From: JAICWY01 sp964531205
Lineage (GTDB): Bacteria; Vulcanimicrobiota; Vulcanimicrobiia; Vulcanimicrobiales; Vulcanimicrobiaceae
NCBI GenBank assembly: GCA_964531205.1
Contig: CAZHGH010000002.1
Coordinates: 1-64,000, forward strand
DNA: 64,000 bases
Direction: 5' to 3'
Part shown: positions 1 to 8,558 of the stretch, piece after piece
Position numbering within the stretch: position 1 is the stretch's first letter
How the letters are laid out: each line of letters opens with the position of its first letter
Translations under genes and position numbers: made by a program
Notes under the pieces: generated by a model
The model's input: only the letters and a program-made list of their open reading frames with translations
Databases searched by the model: none
Told to the model about the DNA's origin: nothing

Positions 1-452
1 CGTTACTTTATCGCGTCATTCCGAAGGGGCCGGCTTGTCATACCGGCGCCGAGAGTTGCTTTACTAATGTCATCCTGAGCTCGTCCCTTCGACAACGCTC
101 AGGGCAGGCTCCGGACCCTGAGCGCAGCGTTGGACCAAGTCCAACGCCTGTCGAAGGGCAAGATCAAGCGTTCATCGATGCGATAACTCACCTCAACCGC
201 GTCCTCGAGCAACGTAAAACCGCCTCTCCCGACTCTTCCTACGTCGCCAAACTGTATGAAGGCGGCGTCGATAAAATCGGCAAGAAAATCGGTGAAGAAG
301 CAACCGAAGTGGTCATTGCCGCGAAGAATGCATCGCGTGAAGAACTTACGTGGGAATCCGCCGATCTGATCTTTCACCTGCTGGTTCTGCTGAAGCGCAT
401 GGGCGTCTCGCTCGACGACGTGGGCGCGGAGTTGCTACGACGAGCCAAATAA
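1..452 (+). CDS. hisIE: Bifunctional phosphoribosyl-AMP cyclohydrolase / phosphoribosyl-ATP pyrophosphatase, 3' part
   Basis: This is the 3' end of a histidine-pathway gene; the start lies outside the window. The frame is open from base 3 to a TAA at 450-452. Its first residues, GPACHTGAESCF, match the conserved metal-binding tail of HisI (GPxCHxGxxSCF in E. coli HisIE). After a linker comes a complete HisE domain with AKLYEGG, KIGEEATEVV and a DLIFHLLVLL helix. HisIE removes pyrophosphate from phosphoribosyl-ATP and then opens the purine ring (steps 2 and 3 of histidine synthesis). The linker is about 28 residues longer than in E. coli because a palindromic repeat (66-160) is read through in frame. 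There is no in-frame ATG, GTG or TTG between the two domains, which supports one fused protein. The downstream recG frame overlaps this 3' end. Confidence 0.85.
   Translation, partial: LLYRVIPKGPACHTGAESCFTNVILSSSLRQRSGQAPDPERSVGPSPTPVEGQDQAFIDAITHLNRVLEQRKTASPDSSYVAKLYEGGVDKIGKKIGEEATEVVIAAKNASREELTWESADLIFHLLVLLKRMGVSLDDVGAELLRRAK
66..160 (+). repeat. Three-stem palindromic repeat element inside hisIE
   Basis: Three perfect inverted repeats nest as a cloverleaf. The outer stem is CCCTTCGACA (85-94) with TGTCGAAGGG (149-158). Inside it, CGCTCAGGG (96-104) pairs with CCCTGAGCG (116-124), and GCGTTGGAC (127-135) pairs with GTCCAACGC (139-147). Relatives occur at 1881-1898 (reverse orientation) and 12655-12712. 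The hisIE frame reads straight through without a stop, so the element is translated as an extra Pro/Ser/Arg-rich linker. Its structure resembles REP/BIME-type repeats. A resemblance to protein-coding palindromic elements such as those of Rickettsia is inference. Confidence 0.8.
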
Positions 453-2500
453 CGACACTCGCCGGCGTCGGCAAAGAAACTGGTGAGCGTTTTGCCGAGC
501 TCGGTATCCGCACGCCCGAAGATCTCCTAAACGATTTTCCGTACCGGTACGAAGATCTGCGCTTTCCCACACCCGCGTCGCAGCTCGCGGAGAACGAGTC
601 CGAACAAAATGCGGTGGGAAATATCGTTTGGGTACGCGAGCGGCGCGCGCGCAATCTTGCGATCGTCGAAGCCGAATTGCAGGACGATACCGGCACGTTC
701 ATCGCTACATGGTTCGGCCGCAGCTATCTCATCGGCGCGCTGAAGAAAGGCATGCGGCTCTTCGTTCGCGGCCGCGTGCAACGAACGCTGGCGGGTGCGA
801 AGATCAATGTCTCCACGCATCGCGTACTCGGTGAAGACGAAGAGTATCGCGGCGAGATGGTGCCGGTTTATTCGGCGAGCAAAACGCTGACCTCGCGAAA
901 GATCCATCAAGTCATCCAGCGGAACTTGCCGCGCTTGTTGCAGCTGGCGGATGAGGAGCGGCTGCCGAAGGCGCTGTTACTCGAGCATGGATTTCCGCCG
1001 CTGCGTGAAGCGTACCGGCTTATGCATGCGCCGGATACGCCGGAGGAAGCTGCGAAGGCGCGCGAGCGGTTCATCTTCACCGAGTTTTTAGCGCTCGCAC
1101 TTGCGGCGGAGATGAAACGGCGTTCGCGTGAATCGGAACATAATGCTCAGGCGCTGAACGTTCCGTCGACCTTGCTGGCCGAGTTCGAACGCGAATTGCC
1201 GTTTCCGCTGACCGGCGCACAGCGCCGCGTCACCGGAGAAATCTGGCAAGACATGGCGCAAGACGCACCGATGAACCGGTTACTGCAAGGCGACGTGGGC
1301 AGCGGTAAAACGCTTGTGGCAGCCGCTGCGATTCTGCTCGCTGCACGCAACGGAGCGCAGTCCGCGCTCATGGCACCGACGGAAATTCTTGCTGCGCAGC
1401 ACGCCGCGAAACTCGCGCCGCTCCTACTGCCGTTCGGGATTACAGTCGAGGCCGTGTTCGGAAGTCAAAGCGCAAAGTCGCGCGCGAGTGCCGTCGATAA
1501 ACTTGCGAGCGGCCAGGCCGCCGTCGCCGTCGGCACGCATGCCCTGATTACGGAGAGCGTAGAGTTTGCGCGTTTGGGCTTGGTAATTATCGACGAACAG
1601 CACCGCTTCGGAGTCCAGCAGCGAGCTAGGCTGCGTGCGAAGGGCAGCGCGCCGCACACCTTACACATGACGGCGACGCCGATTCCACGGACGCTTGCGC
1701 AATCGATATACGCGGATCTGGACGTGTCCACGATCGACGAACTGCCGCCCGGGCGCACGCCCATTGAAACGTTCGCATTGCGCCGCTCACGTCAGCATTT
1801 GGCGTACGATTTCGTACGAAAGAACGTTGAAAGCGGGCATCAAGCCTATATCGTTGCACCCGCTATCGAGGAATCCGATGCTTCGACAGGCTCAGGATCT
1901 CTTACCAGTGTTGTTGCCGAAGCCGAGCGGCTGCAAAACGACGTCTTTCCCGATCTGAAGCTCGGATTGCTGCACGGTAAAATGACGCCTCGCGACAAGG
2001 AAGACGTCATGCAGCGATTCGCACGCGGCGAACTTCACGTGCTCGTTGCGACGACGGTGATCGAAGTCGGCGTCGACGTGCCGAATGCCAGCGTTATGGT
2101 AATCCTCGATGCGCAGCGGTACGGATTGGCACAGCTCCATCAGCTTCGGGGACGTGTCGGACGCGGAGCCGCTAAATCATATTGCTTGCTGATTGCGCCG
2201 GACGAATCCGGAGAAGTCGAGCGGTTGCAGATTCTTACGGAGTCGACCGACGGCTTCGTCATATCCGAAGAGGATTTGCGTCTGCGTGGACCCGGCGAAT
2301 TTGCGGGCACGGCGCAAGCCGGCCGTCTAGAATTCCACGTTGCCGATTTAGTGCGCGACATCGATATCTACCGCCGCGCGAAAGCGGATGCGCAGCGAAT
2401 CATTGAAGCCGATCCGGACCTGGAACGTCCCGAAAATGCAGGCCTGCGCGCGCTCATCGAAGGCGAACCAAGCGCCCGCGCGATGCTTTTGTCATCGTAG
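350..2500 (+). CDS. recG: ATP-dependent DNA helicase RecG
   Basis: RecG is the branch-migration helicase that remodels stalled forks and Holliday junctions. The N-terminal wedge/OB region begins with a GVG...RFAELGI...DLLNDFPYRYED stretch typical of the family. Helicase motifs follow: Walker A GDVGSGKT (about residue 313), DEQH (about 414), TATPIPRT (about 440) and motif VI LRGRVGRG near residue 600. The start is uncertain. The only standard start in frame is GTG 350, giving 716 residues and a 103-nt overlap with hisIE. Homology suggests the protein really begins near 420-450, where no ATG, GTG or TTG exists, so either the long overlap or a rare start codon (ATA at about 449) is used. A short repeat remnant at 1881-1898 adds about six residues after the IEESD segment between helicase motifs. 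Confidence 0.93.
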   Translation: MGIRRSDLSPAGSAEAHGRLARRRGRGVATTSQITTLAGVGKETGERFAELGIRTPEDLLNDFPYRYEDLRFPTPASQLAENESEQNAVGNIVWVRERRARNLAIVEAELQDDTGTFIATWFGRSYLIGALKKGMRLFVRGRVQRTLAGAKINVSTHRVLGEDEEYRGEMVPVYSASKTLTSRKIHQVIQRNLPRLLQLADEERLPKALLLEHGFPPLREAYRLMHAPDTPEEAAKARERFIFTEFLALALAAEMKRRSRESEHNAQALNVPSTLLAEFERELPFPLTGAQRRVTGEIWQDMAQDAPMNRLLQGDVGSGKTLVAAAAILLAARNGAQSALMAPTEILAAQHAAKLAPLLLPFGITVEAVFGSQSAKSRASAVDKLASGQAAVAVGTHALITESVEFARLGLVIIDEQHRFGVQQRARLRAKGSAPHTLHMTATPIPRTLAQSIYADLDVSTIDELPPGRTPIETFALRRSRQHLAYDFVRKNVESGHQAYIVAPAIEESDASTGSGSLTSVVAEAERLQNDVFPDLKLGLLHGKMTPRDKEDVMQRFARGELHVLVATTVIEVGVDVPNASVMVILDAQRYGLAQLHQLRGRVGRGAAKSYCLLIAPDESGEVERLQILTESTDGFVISEEDLRLRGPGEFAGTAQAGRLEFHVADLVRDIDIYRRAKADAQRIIEADPDLERPENAGLRALIEGEPSARAMLLSS
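1881..1898 (-). repeat. Short copy of the palindromic repeat inside recG
   Basis: The 18 bases CTTCGACAGGCTCAGGAT are the reverse complement of the ATCCTGAGC...TGTCGAAG arm found at 66-160 and 12655-12712. They are read in frame as ASTGSG within RecG, in a surface segment (after IEESD) where other RecG proteins carry a shorter, variable loop. No stop or frameshift results. Confidence 0.55.
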
Positions 2501-2520
2501 AAGGCGCCGCCGCCAGGGCG

Positions 2521-2545
2521 CCGCTTTCCCGCGATTGAAAAGCGG
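2521..2545 (+). other. Hairpin in the recG-M16 gap, just before the peptidase start
   Basis: CCGCTTT (2521-2527) and AAAGCGG (2539-2545) can pair. A competing stem CCCGC (2528-2532) with GCGGG (2542-2546) uses the same bases. The hairpin ends four bases before the ATG at 2550 and has no T-tract, so it is not a classical terminator. It may instead shape translation initiation. Confidence 0.3.
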
Positions 2546-2549
2546 GCTC

Positions 2550-5222
2550 ATGAAGAAGTATCTGCGTATTGCCGCAGTTGCGGCCCTGACTTTCGGATTG
2601 AGTCTCGCGGCATTGGCGCCCTCATTCGCGCAGCCGCTCAAAGTGACGCGTGCGACGTTAAAGAACGGCTTGCAGGTTGTCGTCGTTCAAGATCCGCTCG
2701 CGCCCGTCGTTACGACGGTGCTGAATTACCGCGTCGGGTCGAACGATCAACAGTACGCCGGTCAAGCGCACGCGCTCGAACACATGATGTTCCGCGGAAC
2801 GCGCGACATCTCGCAGACCCAGTTGTTCGAGATAGCGCAGCTCATGGGCGGCTACTATAACGCGGACACACAGGCCGAGATCACGCAGTACTTTTTCTCC
2901 GTGCCGGCACAGTATATGGACGTCGCCCTCCGATTGGACGCGGATCGCGCGCGCAATGCGACGCTTTCCGAATCGGGATGGAAAGCTGAAAGCGGCGCGA
3001 TCAAACAAGAAGTGACGCAAGACGAGAGCGTGCCGATCGAAAAGCTTTTCCTGCGCACGATTCTCCCGTCAATCTTCCAAGGCACCCCATACGCGAAGGA
3101 CGGACTAGGCAGCCTGTACTCGTTCAATCATCAAATCAATGCGCGAGTCATCCGGCAGCTTTACGACACTTGGTATCATCCGAACAACGCCGTTTACGTA
3201 ATTACCGGAAACGTCGACGGCCCCACTGCGATTAAAAAAGTACAGCAGTATTTTGGTGCGATACCTGCAGCCCGGCTACCGGCGCGGCCGAAGGTTGCGC
3301 TGCAACCGCTCAAAGCCGCGACGTATCACGTCACGAGCGATCAGCCGTATACGCTCGTTGCCGTCGCATACCGCTTGCCCGGCTGGAAAGACAAAGATTA
3401 CGCCGCGGCGCAGATTCTCGAATCCGTACTCAATAACCAGCGCAGCGACGTCTATGCCTTAGTCGCGTCCGGCAAATCGTTGTACGCCGGATTTCAAGAC
3501 ATTGAATCGCATCCGTATGCGACCGCCTCCGCGGCGCTATCGGTCGTTCCCGTGACGACGAAAGGCGAGACAGCAGCAGCCGATCTGGAAGGCGTGCTGG
3601 ATCAATACCGCAAAACCGGCGTCCCCGCCGACTTAGTGCAAGTCGCGAAGCAACGTGCGATCGCGGATGCGCAATTCCGCGGCAATTCAATAGAGGGCTT
3701 GGCGATGGAATGGAGCGACGCGGTTGCGGCGCGCGGTGAAGCATCGCCCGACGAATTGATTTCGGCCATTCAGCGCGTCACCGTGGACGATGTGAACCGC
3801 GTGCTGCGCAAGTACGTCGATCCGTCTCACGCAATCGTAGCTTATGCGGTTCCCAAGAACCTCGGTAAGGTGACCGCGGGCGGTTCTAGTGTAGCGAAAG
3901 AAAACAACACGTTTACGCCAAGCAAACCGCAGCCACTCCCGGCATGGGCAAAAGCTGCGTTCGCGCACGTGCAAGTTCCGGCGGAGACGCTTCATCCCGT
4001 AGCGATGACGCTTTCGAACGGCATGCATCTGATCGTGCAACCCGAGCACGTGACAAAGACCATCGAAGTTCACGGCACTATTCGAAGCAATGAGGCCATT
4101 CAGGCGCCACCCGGCAAACTCGGCGTCGGCGATATCGTCGTCGGACTTTTCCCCTTTGGAACGACGACGTACAGCCGCATTCAATTGCGCGAACAGCTTG
4201 ACGCAATTGCTGCGGAAGCGACCGCAGGCACCGATTTCTCTCTACGCGTTCTGAGCAACAAATTCGATCGCGGCGTTCAGCTCCTAGCGGACGAAGAACT
4301 GCATCCGGCGTTTCCGCAGCAAGCATTCGGCGTGGTCAAACAGCAAAACGTCGGCGAGCTGACGGGCGAAATGACCTCGCCCGATCATTTACTGAGCGTA
4401 GAATTGAACAAAAGGCTCTACCCGCCGACGGATCCGCTCCAAAAGTACGCGACACCCGAGACGGCCGGCGCAGTGACGCTTGATGACGTAAAAGGGTATT
4501 ACTCGAGCGTTTACCGTCCCGATATGACGAGCGTCGTGGTGATCGGCGACATTACGCCCGAAGAAGCGCGTGCAACGTTTGAAAAATACTTCGCGGGCTG
4601 GAATGCGCAAGGGCCGAAGCCCGATATTACGCTGCCGCCGGTCCCGAGAAACGCTCCGTCCAACGTCAACGTACCGGATCCCTCGCGGGTTCAATCGAAC
4701 GTCGAGCTCGCGCAAGTCCTGGACTTGAAGCGTGAGGATCCCGATTGGGCGACGCTGCAGGTCGGCAACAACATTCTCGGCGGCGGCGGATTCGGTTCAC
4801 TCCTCATGAACGACATCCGCGTCAGACACGGGTACGTTTACGACGTTCGTTCCTCAATCGATTCGTACAAATACCGTGCCGAGTTCTCCATAGGCTATGC
4901 ATGCGATCCCGACAAAATCGTGCCGGCACAGCGTTTGGCAATAGCCGATTTGCAGTCGCTGCAAAACGGGAACATTAGCGCAAACGACCTGCAGAAGAGC
5001 AAAGCGATGCTCATCAGCGACGTGCCGCTGCGTCAGCAAAGCTTCGAGGGCGTCGCATCGCAATTACTGCGCTTCGATACGCTTGGGCTTCCGCTGAATC
5101 AAGCGACGATCGACGCTCAGCGCGAACTCGCTGCAAGTGCAACGTCGGTGCGAGAGGCATTGAAGAAATGGATCTACCCGGATCGGTTCGTCCGAGTGGT
5201 GCAAGGACCCGCGCCGAAATAG
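2550..5222 (+). CDS. Two-domain M16 family zinc metallopeptidase, secreted
   Basis: This 890-residue protein starts at ATG 2550 with a clear signal peptide (MKKYLRIAA..., cleavage near SFAQ), so it should act outside the cytoplasm. The inverted zinc motif of the M16 (pitrilysin/insulinase) family is present as HALEH at residues 74-78. The third ligand Glu is at about residue 154 in KQEV, matching the usual 76-residue spacing. A second M16 half (about residues 480-890) lacks an HxxEH motif, as is normal for the inactive half in two-domain members. A ribosome-binding site is not obvious and a hairpin abuts the start. The substrate is unknown. The gene follows recG and overlaps the next gene by 55 nt. 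Confidence 0.9.
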   Translation: MKKYLRIAAVAALTFGLSLAALAPSFAQPLKVTRATLKNGLQVVVVQDPLAPVVTTVLNYRVGSNDQQYAGQAHALEHMMFRGTRDISQTQLFEIAQLMGGYYNADTQAEITQYFFSVPAQYMDVALRLDADRARNATLSESGWKAESGAIKQEVTQDESVPIEKLFLRTILPSIFQGTPYAKDGLGSLYSFNHQINARVIRQLYDTWYHPNNAVYVITGNVDGPTAIKKVQQYFGAIPAARLPARPKVALQPLKAATYHVTSDQPYTLVAVAYRLPGWKDKDYAAAQILESVLNNQRSDVYALVASGKSLYAGFQDIESHPYATASAALSVVPVTTKGETAAADLEGVLDQYRKTGVPADLVQVAKQRAIADAQFRGNSIEGLAMEWSDAVAARGEASPDELISAIQRVTVDDVNRVLRKYVDPSHAIVAYAVPKNLGKVTAGGSSVAKENNTFTPSKPQPLPAWAKAAFAHVQVPAETLHPVAMTLSNGMHLIVQPEHVTKTIEVHGTIRSNEAIQAPPGKLGVGDIVVGLFPFGTTTYSRIQLREQLDAIAAEATAGTDFSLRVLSNKFDRGVQLLADEELHPAFPQQAFGVVKQQNVGELTGEMTSPDHLLSVELNKRLYPPTDPLQKYATPETAGAVTLDDVKGYYSSVYRPDMTSVVVIGDITPEEARATFEKYFAGWNAQGPKPDITLPPVPRNAPSNVNVPDPSRVQSNVELAQVLDLKREDPDWATLQVGNNILGGGGFGSLLMNDIRVRHGYVYDVRSSIDSYKYRAEFSIGYACDPDKIVPAQRLAIADLQSLQNGNISANDLQKSKAMLISDVPLRQQSFEGVASQLLRFDTLGLPLNQATIDAQRELAASATSVREALKKWIYPDRFVRVVQGPAPK

Positions 5223-5896
5223 CTATCCGCGCCGTCGGCTTCGACTTCGATCACACGCTCGGGATCGACAACAAGCTCGAGCGTGTGGCGTTCCTGCGGC
5301 TCCTCGACCGCGCGTGCGTGACTGAAGCGCGCATGATTGGAACGCTGGCGGAAGAAATCGAACGCATCGATCGATTGCTCGCGCGTCAGCGTTCCGGCTC
5401 GTGCACCATCGAAGATGCCGTTACGTCATTCATGAGCGAGCGCGGCTGTTCGAACGCAAAAGCCTACGTCGACGAATACAAGCGCATGTGCGTCGACATG
5501 GTGGAGTACTTTGTGATTCCGGAACCCGGCGTGCGTGAGATGCTCGAAGAGTTGCGCCGGCGTAAGATTCCATACGCGATTCTCACGAACGGCTGGTCGC
5601 CGCTGCAGCGCGCTAAAGCGGATCGCGTCGGCTTCGATGGTCCCGTGATCGTGAGCGCCGATCTGGGAATCCAAAAACCGGAGCCCGCGGCATACGCAGC
5701 GCTCTCCGAAGCGCTTGGCTTTCCGCCGGAAGACGTTGCGTACGTCGGCGATACCCCTGCGAGCGACGTAGCCGGCGCCTTACGCGCCGGTATGTTCGCA
5801 GTCTGGCTCGATGCCGAAGGCGTGCAATACCCGCAGGATATTCCTCCTGCGTCCGCCACGATACACCGCCTCCCGGAACTGCTGGACTATCTGTAG
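5168..5896 (+). CDS. HAD superfamily hydrolase (phosphatase-like)
   Basis: The 242-residue protein has the four HAD motifs: DFDHT near residues 25-29 (nucleophile Asp and acid Asp), ILTNG (motif II Thr) near 140, the Lys in GIQKPEP near 165, and VGDTPASD (motif IV acids) near 190. A helical cap between motifs I and II places it in subclass I, phosphoglycolate phosphatase-like or haloacid dehalogenase-like. The substrate cannot be inferred. ATG 5168 overlaps the end of the M16 gene by 55 nt and is the only standard start upstream of motif I. Confidence 0.85.
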   Translation: MDLPGSVRPSGARTRAEIAIRAVGFDFDHTLGIDNKLERVAFLRLLDRACVTEARMIGTLAEEIERIDRLLARQRSGSCTIEDAVTSFMSERGCSNAKAYVDEYKRMCVDMVEYFVIPEPGVREMLEELRRRKIPYAILTNGWSPLQRAKADRVGFDGPVIVSADLGIQKPEPAAYAALSEALGFPPEDVAYVGDTPASDVAGALRAGMFAVWLDAEGVQYPQDIPPASATIHRLPELLDYL

Positions 5897-5908
5897 AACT
5901 GCGGGCCC

Positions 5909-6466
5909 GTGCCGAAGATCACCGGTGGCAACCTGGGCAGCCGCAAACTAAAATCGCCCAAAGGAATGAACGTGCGCCCCACGCCGGGGCGCGTGAAAGA
6001 ATCGCTTTTCTCGATTTTGCAGACGCGAATCGCCGGTTCGCGTTTTCTGGATTTGTATGCGGGGACCGGAGCCATTGGATTTGAGGCCGCCTCGCGGGGC
6101 GCCGAGCGCGTTGTTTCCGTGGAAGGGCATCGCGAGACCGCAGAAGCTATTAAGGAAGCCGCCGCGCAATTCGGGGTCGCGGATACGGTCGAGGTGATCG
6201 CTGCGCCCGTCGATCGCGCGCTGTACCGGCTCGAGGGTCAGTTCGACATCGTATACGCCGACCCGCCGTACGCCGATGAAATGCCGATGCAAGTGTTTCG
6301 CTTGTTGCTGGAGCGCAATTTGCTCGCGCCCGATGCCTTGGTAATCTACGAACATAGCGCTCGCGCGATTTTACCCGACGTACCGGGGTACCGGAGCGTG
6401 CGCGAAGAAGTCTACGGGGATGTCGCGCTGGCTTTTTTCACGCCGAGCGGTAATGCCACAGGGTAA
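5909..6466 (+). CDS. rsmD: 16S rRNA (guanine(966)-N2)-methyltransferase RsmD
   Basis: The 185-residue protein starts at GTG 5909 and opens with the RsmD-type KITGGNLGSRKLKSP sequence and RPTPGRVKESLFSIL. It has a SAM-binding DLYAGTGAIGFEAASRGA motif and the catalytic DPPY (about residue 117) of N2-guanine methyltransferases. RsmD methylates G966 of 16S rRNA in the small subunit. It sits directly before coaD, the classic rsmD-coaD pairing seen in many bacteria, which supports the call. Confidence 0.93.
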   Translation: MPKITGGNLGSRKLKSPKGMNVRPTPGRVKESLFSILQTRIAGSRFLDLYAGTGAIGFEAASRGAERVVSVEGHRETAEAIKEAAAQFGVADTVEVIAAPVDRALYRLEGQFDIVYADPPYADEMPMQVFRLLLERNLLAPDALVIYEHSARAILPDVPGYRSVREEVYGDVALAFFTPSGNATG

Positions 6467-6495
6467 GCCCTGTGCTTAATGGCCGCGCTTTCAAG

Positions 6496-6990
6496 GTGCC
6501 GCGCGCGATTTATCCCGGCTCGTTCGATCCTCCCACGAACGGCCATCTCGACGTCATCGAACGCGCGTCGAAATATTTCAGCGAGCTGATCGTCGCCGTC
6601 GTCGTCAATCCGCAAAAGCGCGAACCAATGTTTACGCTCGAAGAGCGTGAGGAAATGATTCGCGAATGCGTTGCACATTTACAGAATGTGCGCGTGGAAC
6701 ACTTTCGCGGGCTGTTGGCGGACTACGTGAGGGCTCGCGAAGCGGACGTTATCGTCAAAGGTTTACGTGTCGTCTCCGATTTTGAGAACGAGATGTCTAC
6801 CGCTTTGATGAATCGTGCGCTCTCGGATGTCGACACGATGTTCTTGATGTCGGATCAAAGGTATTCGTTCGTCAGTTCAAGCATCGTCAAAGAAGTGTTT
6901 TTCCTCGGTGGCGACGTCGCGGCACTGGTTCCCGATCCGGTGATGCGCGTCATGGCTACCAAACGGGCGACGCTTCGCAGCTCCACTTAA
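6496..6990 (+). CDS. coaD: Phosphopantetheine adenylyltransferase
   Basis: CoaD transfers AMP from ATP to 4'-phosphopantetheine, the fourth step of coenzyme A synthesis. The nucleotidyltransferase signature GSFDPPTNGHLD (with TxGH) lies at residues 7-18 and the ATP-binding loop YSFVSSSIVKEV near residue 125. I chose GTG 6496 (VPRAIYPGSF) because the family begins with about three residues before AIYPGSFDP; this gives 164 residues against about 160 usually. An upstream in-frame GTG at 6472 would add eight unlikely residues. It follows rsmD closely and precedes a gene with a strong ribosome-binding site. Confidence 0.93.
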   Translation: MPRAIYPGSFDPPTNGHLDVIERASKYFSELIVAVVVNPQKREPMFTLEEREEMIRECVAHLQNVRVEHFRGLLADYVRAREADVIVKGLRVVSDFENEMSTALMNRALSDVDTMFLMSDQRYSFVSSSIVKEVFFLGGDVAALVPDPVMRVMATKRATLRSST

Positions 6991-7000
6991 CGGAGGAAAC

Positions 7001-7564
7001 ATGTCGGTCTATCGCGTTTTGGAAAAACTGGAAGCCTACGTTCACGAAGGCACGTGGCTGCCCGCGGGCTTTCGCGTTCTGAGCGAAGAGCGGCTCATCG
7101 AGTTCATCGAAAAGATTCGCTCCTCACTGCCGGAAGAAGTCGGCCGTGCAAAACTGATTGCGAAGGATCAAGAGCGCATGATCCGCGCCGCGCAGGAGAA
7201 GGCGCAGTCGATCGTCAGCGAAGCGACGAGCAAGCACGAAGAGTTAGTGGACGATCACGAAATCGTGCAGCGCGCCCGCACGACAGCCGAAATTATTTTG
7301 CGCGAAGCCGAAGAACGCGCAAGAAAAGTCAAGGAAGGCGCAGATCAGTACGCAGCACAATTGCTCGGTGAACTTGAAGGGCGTCTTTCAAATGCACTTG
7401 GCTCAGTCCGCAAAGGGCGCGAGGCACTCGCACCGCGCTCTGTCGCAACGCCGAAGCCGGCCCAACCGCTTGCAGAAGCTGCTGCAAAGAGCAAGCGGGC
7501 GGCCTTCGACGCACAAGCAGCGGACGACACTGCCGCTTTAGACTCTGTAGAGCTGGTAAAATAA
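7001..7564 (+). CDS. Coiled-coil protein, possibly DivIVA-like
   Basis: This 187-residue protein has a strong ribosome-binding site (GGAGGA, 6992-6997) before ATG 7001. The N-terminal 45 residues form a compact head (VLEKLEAYVHEG...). Residues 45-135 are a long charged helix rich in Glu, Arg and Ala with heptad character, and the tail is Ala/Pro rich. Its position after rsmD-coaD recalls the uncharacterised coiled-coil proteins found beside coaD in other phyla, some with weak DivIVA similarity. A role in cell division or envelope scaffolding is inference. No enzymatic motif is visible. Confidence 0.6.
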   Translation: MSVYRVLEKLEAYVHEGTWLPAGFRVLSEERLIEFIEKIRSSLPEEVGRAKLIAKDQERMIRAAQEKAQSIVSEATSKHEELVDDHEIVQRARTTAEIILREAEERARKVKEGADQYAAQLLGELEGRLSNALGSVRKGREALAPRSVATPKPAQPLAEAAAKSKRAAFDAQAADDTAALDSVELVK

Positions 7565-7571
7565 ATGCGGG

Positions 7572-8549
7572 ATGCACATCAGGATTGCTCGTAACCGAGT
7601 AGCGTTATACGTTGCGGCCGCTGCACTGGCGGCCGCGGCGACGTTTGTCCCGACACCATATTCGTTGATGCTGCCGGGACGCGCTATCGATCTGCATGAC
7701 GTCGTTTCAGTCGCGGGTCGCGCTGCGCCGCCACCGCCGTTTTACTTGACCGATGTCCGTTTTGCTCCGCGCGCAACCGCGGCGGAACTGCTTACGGGCT
7801 TTCTTCCGGGTGTGAAAGTCGTCCGCACGCAGGACGTCTTACCGCAAGGCATGACCGCTGTCGAATACGATGGCGTCGAACGCGAAGCGATGAGCGAAAG
7901 CCAATCGATCGCAGCGTTCGTCGCAGAACGCGAGGCAGGTTGGCGCATTCCGGTTCCGCGTTCTCGCGTCCTCGCCGTATACTTCGCGCCGAATGCGCCG
8001 GCGAAGAACGTGTTGCGCAGTCTCGACATGTTCGTCTCGCTCAATGGACATCCGATCGCCTCGAATCACGACGTGCAATTGGCGCTCAAACATGTCAAAC
8101 CAGGTACGCAGGTACGCATAGCGATCATGCGGCACGGAAACGAACGCATTCTAAACGTGCCGACGATGCGGTACGGCGATCGCACGGCACTCGGCGTCTA
8201 TTTAACGACCATCTATCAGCGGCCGCAAATACCTGTGGCTGTCTTGTTCCATTTGCCGGAAGTCGCCGGCAGCTCCGGCGGTCTGATGTTCGCGCTGGAA
8301 ATTTACCGGACGCTCAAGCGTTTTCCGACGCACGATAATCTGCGCATCGCCGGAACCGGAACGATTGCATACGACGGCTCGGTGGGACCAATCGAAGGCG
8401 CTTCACAAAAAGTCATCGCCGCGCGCAATGCAGGCGCGCGCGTGTTTTTGGTTCCGCAGGACAACTATAGCGAGATCGCCGGCACGCCGGGAATCCGCGT
8501 GATACCGGTCAAGGATTTTCGCGGCGCGCTGAACGCGATCGGAAGCTGA
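7572..8549 (+). CDS. PDZ and Lon-type (S16) serine protease, YlbL/SepM family
   Basis: The 325-residue protein begins with one membrane anchor (about residues 8-28), followed by an extracytoplasmic domain and a PDZ domain (about residues 135-200, with VLRSLDMFVSLNGHPI and VKPGTQVRIAIMR). The C-terminal Lon-like domain has the Ser-Lys dyad: Ser in AGSSGGLMFAL (about residue 233) and Lys in GASQKVIAAR (about residue 279). YlbL/SepM proteases cleave secreted peptides or envelope proteins. The gene sits 7 nt after the coiled-coil gene, in the coaD-ylbL neighbourhood common in Gram-positive genomes. Confidence 0.88.
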   Translation: MHIRIARNRVALYVAAAALAAAATFVPTPYSLMLPGRAIDLHDVVSVAGRAAPPPPFYLTDVRFAPRATAAELLTGFLPGVKVVRTQDVLPQGMTAVEYDGVEREAMSESQSIAAFVAEREAGWRIPVPRSRVLAVYFAPNAPAKNVLRSLDMFVSLNGHPIASNHDVQLALKHVKPGTQVRIAIMRHGNERILNVPTMRYGDRTALGVYLTTIYQRPQIPVAVLFHLPEVAGSSGGLMFALEIYRTLKRFPTHDNLRIAGTGTIAYDGSVGPIEGASQKVIAARNAGARVFLVPQDNYSEIAGTPGIRVIPVKDFRGALNAIGS

Positions 8550-8558
8550 CGCCGGTCG

